Assembly (NCBI GenBank): GCA_914767715.1
Contig: OU612067.1
Span: forward strand, 12,281,001 to 12,345,000
From: Membranipora membranacea
Lineage: Eukaryota > Bryozoa > Gymnolaemata > Cheilostomatida > Membraniporidae
Length of the DNA: 64,000 nucleotides
Direction: 5' to 3'
This document shows, in pieces, positions 61,001 through 64,000 of this stretch. The translations under genes and the position numbers were made by a program. Below the pieces are notes generated by a model. The model worked only from the letters and a program-made list of their open reading frames with translations, was not told the DNA's origin and did no database searches. Numbering within the stretch: the stretch's first letter is position 1; every line of letters begins with the position of its first letter.

Positions 61001-63736
61001 AATAGTATCATGGCGTTATACGGTTAGGACACTAAACACAGAGACCCATCTGACTGTGATCTGATTGGCTGTCCCTAGTAGCATGAATAATTAGCCTGAG
61101 AAATTGTCTTGTTTACAAAATTGCAAACAGTAATTATACCCCTACAGTGTCGATGATTAGGGCATTTCTAGATTGCTACTAGGGACTGGCTATTTTTGCA
61201 AGCCCTTTGTTTGGCAAAAGAAAGCTAATGATGCTATTCCAGATATGGAATTCAATGGTTGGCTCTGATTGGAGGGTTGGGAGAAGGAGAGCCAGTTCCA
61301 TGTGATATGGTACTTTCAGGAAAGTACCTTTGACCTTGGCATTGCCTAAATTTTGATAAAAGGAAGTATTGTTTGGGTTAGATTTTAATTATTTATTTAA
61401 TCGCATTTCCTGATAGCGCAATTGGTAAGCACAGGGTCATCAGATTTTCATATTATGCAATATCCCACATTCATTATAATTTAGTCATTTCTAAGGAAGA
61501 AAGTATTTTCCTGAAAATACCATGTGACATGGCATTTGCTTTTCTTCTTCCCTCCCACCAATCAGTCAACATGTTGGCTACTACCCATTGCTCGGAGAGC
61601 GCTCCGATGTACACATGATGAGTATCCAGAATCAACAAGATATACTTTTGATATACCCTCAAGTTGAAAGCATGGTTGAATTGTTGAGTGATTGTTCAGT
61701 TAAAAATTGCAGTAGAAAGCCACATGTGGGCTTTGCAAGGATTCAAAATGACATATGAGTGTTACAATGAGATGAAAATTTGCAGGTTTACCACCAAGTG
61801 TTAGCCCACCATTGGTGTTTACAGAAAGATCTATGTGAACATTCTCATCCTAATTCAAAATACTCAACTCAATATTTTGATTCAAACAGGTTTCACCCAC
61901 AACCTACCTGGACTGAGCATCGTTGTTTCGAAGAATGAGGGTGAAGTTGATGAGGAGATTCCGATTATGTATGATTTTAGTCAGCGTATCAAGCAGTACA
62001 ACCTTCAGTTTGTGAGATATGTACAGTATGTCAGGATAAGAACTGATGACACTGCACATGGTATTTTATTGGGTGAAGTGGAGGTGTTTGGATTCTGTAA
62101 GTATAAAACGTCACACTGTACCATGTGCAGTATTATAAAATATGTGGGATACTTTGTCAGAAAAACTTACCGTAAATACCTCACTTATAAGGCACCGGCC
62201 TTATAGGTGAAGCAACTCCCTCTGAAAAATAAAAAAGCTCCAGTTATAAAGCACCCCCACAGCTATAAGGCACCCCTTTGAAAAAAAATGGGTGCCTTAT
62301 AGCTGGATTCAACCCGTAAAATCCTCTTTACACCGTGTTTACAAGGCAGACGCTCTACACACTAAGATATTCAGCCTCACTTATTAGGCACGGTTTTGGT
62401 CTTAGATTAATATAAAAAATGATAGCCGCGCCTATATGCTCCTCTCTTATAGGCACCTTCACTTATAAGACACTCGCCTTATAGGTGAGGTATTATGGTA
62501 CGAATCAAATTTGTCTGATTCTTCAAAATTCAGCCTAAGAAGCCTTCAATCTAAGAATTATTAGAAAATCCTGATGTTTAAACTTGCCCTAGTCCAAACC
62601 ATTAGTTTTAGGAAGTTCAAAAAAGAACACTGTCAGAATTCTACACTTCCCAGTGACCAACTTCCCTTTCCTTACCGAGATTTGTGGCCTGTTATATGAA
62701 TTGATATTCACGAGTGGCCGGCGGTTGAACCATTTCCTCTTATACGGGTACACGAATTATGATCAAAATAAAGATAAACTACATCAATTCACCAGTGCTC
62801 TTGCCATCAAAAGATTGAAAGAAATCTATAAATTTTCCAATTGATATTGAGATGCATAACTCATATCAGGTCCATATCTTTAGCATAGTAAATGATGAAT
62901 TAATTATCTCCAATTGTTCATTGTTCAGCTGAGTTGGAATCACGCAACTTGACAGTGAACGGTGTCAGTGGAAGCTCTGTAGATTTGAGATGGCGAAGAC
63001 CACTATTATCATCAGGATATACCATTGTGTATGAGGTGAGTTTGATAATATTTAGAATACAATTGTACCACTGAGTTGTAGGATTAATTTTCACTGGTAT
63101 CCTGGGATTGAAAGGAGCATTATTCAATCACGAAGAAGCAAACAGGCAATATTAGATGAATTGTTTATGATCAATTTTGCTTCAGAAAAACATGAAGCTT
63201 CTAGAGTCAGCAGGATTTTAATGAGCCTCAACTATTTAACATATCACAGGGTCAAATGTATCCGTGTTTGAATTATATTACACTATATTTGTAACTAATA
63301 GCTTTTATGTATGAGTACAGGCAACGGGTTGGTTTCTGTTCATTTGCCTGGCAACAAAAGTTGTATAAAGTAGGCATTTCCTACATGTGCTAAAGTGGGA
63401 GTTATGTACAAAATTTAGATAGAGTCTGATGGTCTGGTCATTTTAATACTCTTCATATAGAAAATGTGACAAATATCTATGGAATTCGAAGACCAATATG
63501 ATTTATGGAATTCATAAAATTTTTAATTTCATACTAAATAGATAAGAATGTTTAACATGTTAGATGACATTTATAGTACAACTGCGGTGGTAGTAGTTGG
63601 ACAGAAGAGCTGAGTTCTAATGAATATATAGAGGCGGGGGTGACAGGACTAGAATCAAGTAGACATTACACATGTTCTGTCAGAGTAAAGCACTCAACAG
63701 ACGATCTTACAGCATCTGGATATACATGGTGCACAA
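52065..63736 (+). CDS. 5' end of a receptor gene with discoidin-like domain and FN3 (locus 4, partial)
   Basis: Five exons are visible: 52065-52122, 58159-58401, 61890-62096, 62929-63035 and 63577-63736. Phases are 1, 1, 1, 0, 1, the same series as the first five exons of locus 2. Exon 1 encodes the signal peptide MFDPKFWILRVYLLSLLVS. Exons 2-3 are the discoidin-like domain (NLVDGNRTAT, TCSGCF, YWQVNLGQKYFVAYV, GEVEVFGF). Exons 4-5 are a type A FN3 (SVDLRWRRPL, then YNCGGSSWTEE). The gene runs off the window, so it cannot be told whether it ends in a phosphatase or a tyrosine-motif tail. Introns 1 and 2 are swollen by satellites and LINE remnants. Confidence 0.8.
52783..53780. other. Part of locus 4 intron 1 without a recognised feature
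   Basis: Open frames of 60-92 codons occur on both strands but show no family motif or splice context. I see nothing else here. Confidence 0.4.
53811..54400 (+). repeat. Satellite: nine copies of a 65-base unit
   Basis: The unit begins GTGAGATAACTTCACAGCTT and contains GACCCAGGAGGGTCAGGAG. Nine copies span exactly 585 bases with no insertion or deletion. Copies differ at fixed sites (TTTGGAGG/TTGGGAGG, GAGAAGG/GAGGAGG, CAGAGGCT/CAGAAGCT), and these variants travel together. The ORF through part of the array is a by-product of the repeat. Confidence 0.95.
54495..54818 (+). repeat. Satellite: ~3.7 copies of an 87-base unit
   Basis: Units start AATAATGTATATAATTAAA at 54495, 54582, 54669 and 54756, a constant 87-base step. 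The unit also holds TTTTTATCAGACAAAGAATC and CCAATCTCCGTC. It follows the 65-base satellite after about 95 bases. Confidence 0.95.
54830..55010 (+). other. LTR- or promoter-like stretch after the satellites
   Basis: GTGCATATAAAAACCGGGGG resembles a TATA box. An AATAAAAATTGG hexamer follows about 115 bases later (54998-55010), with CCTTGGAGC and TTCTGG between. This is the order of a retroelement LTR (TATA box, R region, poly(A) signal). No matching second LTR or coding region was found, so a solo or partial LTR is only a possibility. Confidence 0.3.
55134..55187. repeat. Near-perfect hairpin, 25-base arms
   Basis: Left arm 55134-55158 (TTTTGTATGGAGTT, GC, CTTCTTCCT) pairs with 55163-55187 at 23 of 25 positions around a 4-base loop. 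The arms mismatch only at the central GC/TT. Confidence 0.9.
55500..57420 (-). mobile_element. Degraded LINE on the minus strand in locus 4 intron 1
   Basis: Minus-strand pieces in LINE order: an endonuclease-like stretch near 57180-57390 (SAVWLLVRHPEMPKMILSC, YHPPSSENKATLNNL); a linker piece near 56640-56828 (FNKLYQKMLRRKIRGNF, SSKAWWKAI); and an RT C-terminal piece near 55930-56120 with AKLPGVTTDKRLSYSKHV. The frames are broken many times, so it is inactive. It resembles CR1/Jockey-group elements; the clade is uncertain. Confidence 0.6.
57510..57670 (+). mobile_element. Short 3' LINE fragment, same family as 58681-60650
   Basis: The translation gives KILQKAALRVVVCIKPGEH and, further on, MLFEYRLLKLLSKTYK. 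The element at 60190-60340 has SLQKNTLRVVKG and LLFEYRTLKLLLKSY in the same order. One stop codon interrupts the fragment. Confidence 0.6.
58660..60650 (+). mobile_element. Degraded non-LTR retrotransposon (LINE, CR1/Jockey-like) in locus 4 intron 2
   Basis: Pieces of one polyprotein in order: a linker (58681-59154, KFRNHVTSCVNMARKEHYK); RT blocks (YRPISIS near 59300, VFLDFSIALDTINHGIL at 59494, GVPQGSVLGP near 59670, FADDT near 59757); and the C-terminal YGLEFWG and HEYNTRSN region to 60610. Several frameshifts and stops separate them. The 5' part with endonuclease is absent, as is usual for truncated LINE copies. It lies sense to the host gene between the two discoidin exons. Confidence 0.85.
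61405..61445 (+). mobile_element. Possible SINE head fragment
   Basis: GATAGCGCAATTGGTAAGCA contains an A box (TAGCGCAATTGG) like the 27322 family. No B box follows, so it is a weak call. Confidence 0.3.
62170..62498. mobile_element. MITE with TA target duplication in locus 4 intron 3
   Basis: Ends CCGTAAATACCTCAC and (reversed) CCATAATACCTCAC form terminal inverted repeats extending through TTATAAGGC and CTTATAGGTGA/CTTATAAGTGA. The flanks are TA (62168-62169) and TA (62499-62500). Inside, further copies of the ATAAGGCACC motif occur. The TA duplication suggests a Tc1/mariner-type or related mobiliser. No open frame. Confidence 0.75.
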
Positions 63737-64000
63737 GTTAGTAACCCATGCGTTTTGATAAATATGTGCCAAGGTGCTTGTTCTAAACCAACTGCTGCTG
63801 ATCAGGTAACTTATTAACGCATTGAATTCTTTACATCAAACAAATAATTGATTGTGACCTAGCTTTCAGAATGGTCCATTATTCTTTAAAATATGAGCCA
63901 AAATAACTGCAAATATTCTGCGCATCTGCTGTCAATTCGAATATGTAATTATCCATAGACTTAATAATTAACATAGAAAGGACACTATTTACAGCTGAAT

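Noticed and set aside
1-64000. CRISPR array, bacterial operon or phage-like system
   Set aside because: All genes are spliced animal receptors; the tandem arrays lack spacers and the window has no prokaryotic gene organisation.

Overview
The window looks like nuclear DNA from an invertebrate animal. It is AT-rich, and its genes are cut into many small exons bounded by GT-AG introns. The proteins are animal-type receptors built from a discoidin-like domain, fibronectin type III (FN3) repeats, Sushi domains and a tandem tyrosine phosphatase. The introns and spacers hold tRNA-derived SINEs, LINE and Ty3/Gypsy remnants, MITEs and satellites. The sequence alone does not name the phylum; tunicate, cnidarian and sponge remain possible.

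The main content is a head-to-tail cluster of four related receptor loci, all on the + strand. Locus 1 (256-1873) is the 3' end of a receptor: the end of a juxtamembrane domain, one Sushi domain, a membrane segment and a short tail with four tyrosine motifs. Locus 2 (8696-36599) is complete. I assembled 46 exons whose phases all agree, giving 6183 coding bases (2060 residues): signal peptide, two-exon discoidin-like domain, eleven FN3 repeats, a juxtamembrane FN3-like domain with a furin-type site, a membrane segment, an intact phosphatase domain D1 and a degenerate D2. Locus 3 (42373-48803) is a decayed relative of loci 1 and 2, with four in-frame stops, a MITE inside one exon and no 5' half, yet a well-kept membrane and tail exon. 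Locus 4 (52065 to beyond the window end) is the 5' end of another member: signal peptide, discoidin-like domain and first FN3.

The same kind of extracellular stalk and a similar membrane segment are joined either to a tandem phosphatase (locus 2) or to a short tyrosine-motif tail (loci 1 and 3). This resembles paired-receptor systems, in which one relative adds or recruits signalling and another removes phosphate. The functional pairing is inference; the domain layout is read directly from the sequence. Loci 2 and 4 also share a non-coding block 170-200 bases upstream of their start codons.

Between and inside the genes lie: a foldback-like pair of inverted repeat arrays (3966-6436); Ty3/Gypsy remnants on the minus strand (9540-11390 and 49720-50660); a possible small minus-strand gene next to a U2 snRNA-like fragment (39550-40062); a nine-copy 65-base satellite and an 87-base satellite (53811-54818); a strong hairpin (55134-55187); LINE remnants (55500-60650); a TA-flanked MITE (62170-62498); and several SINEs.
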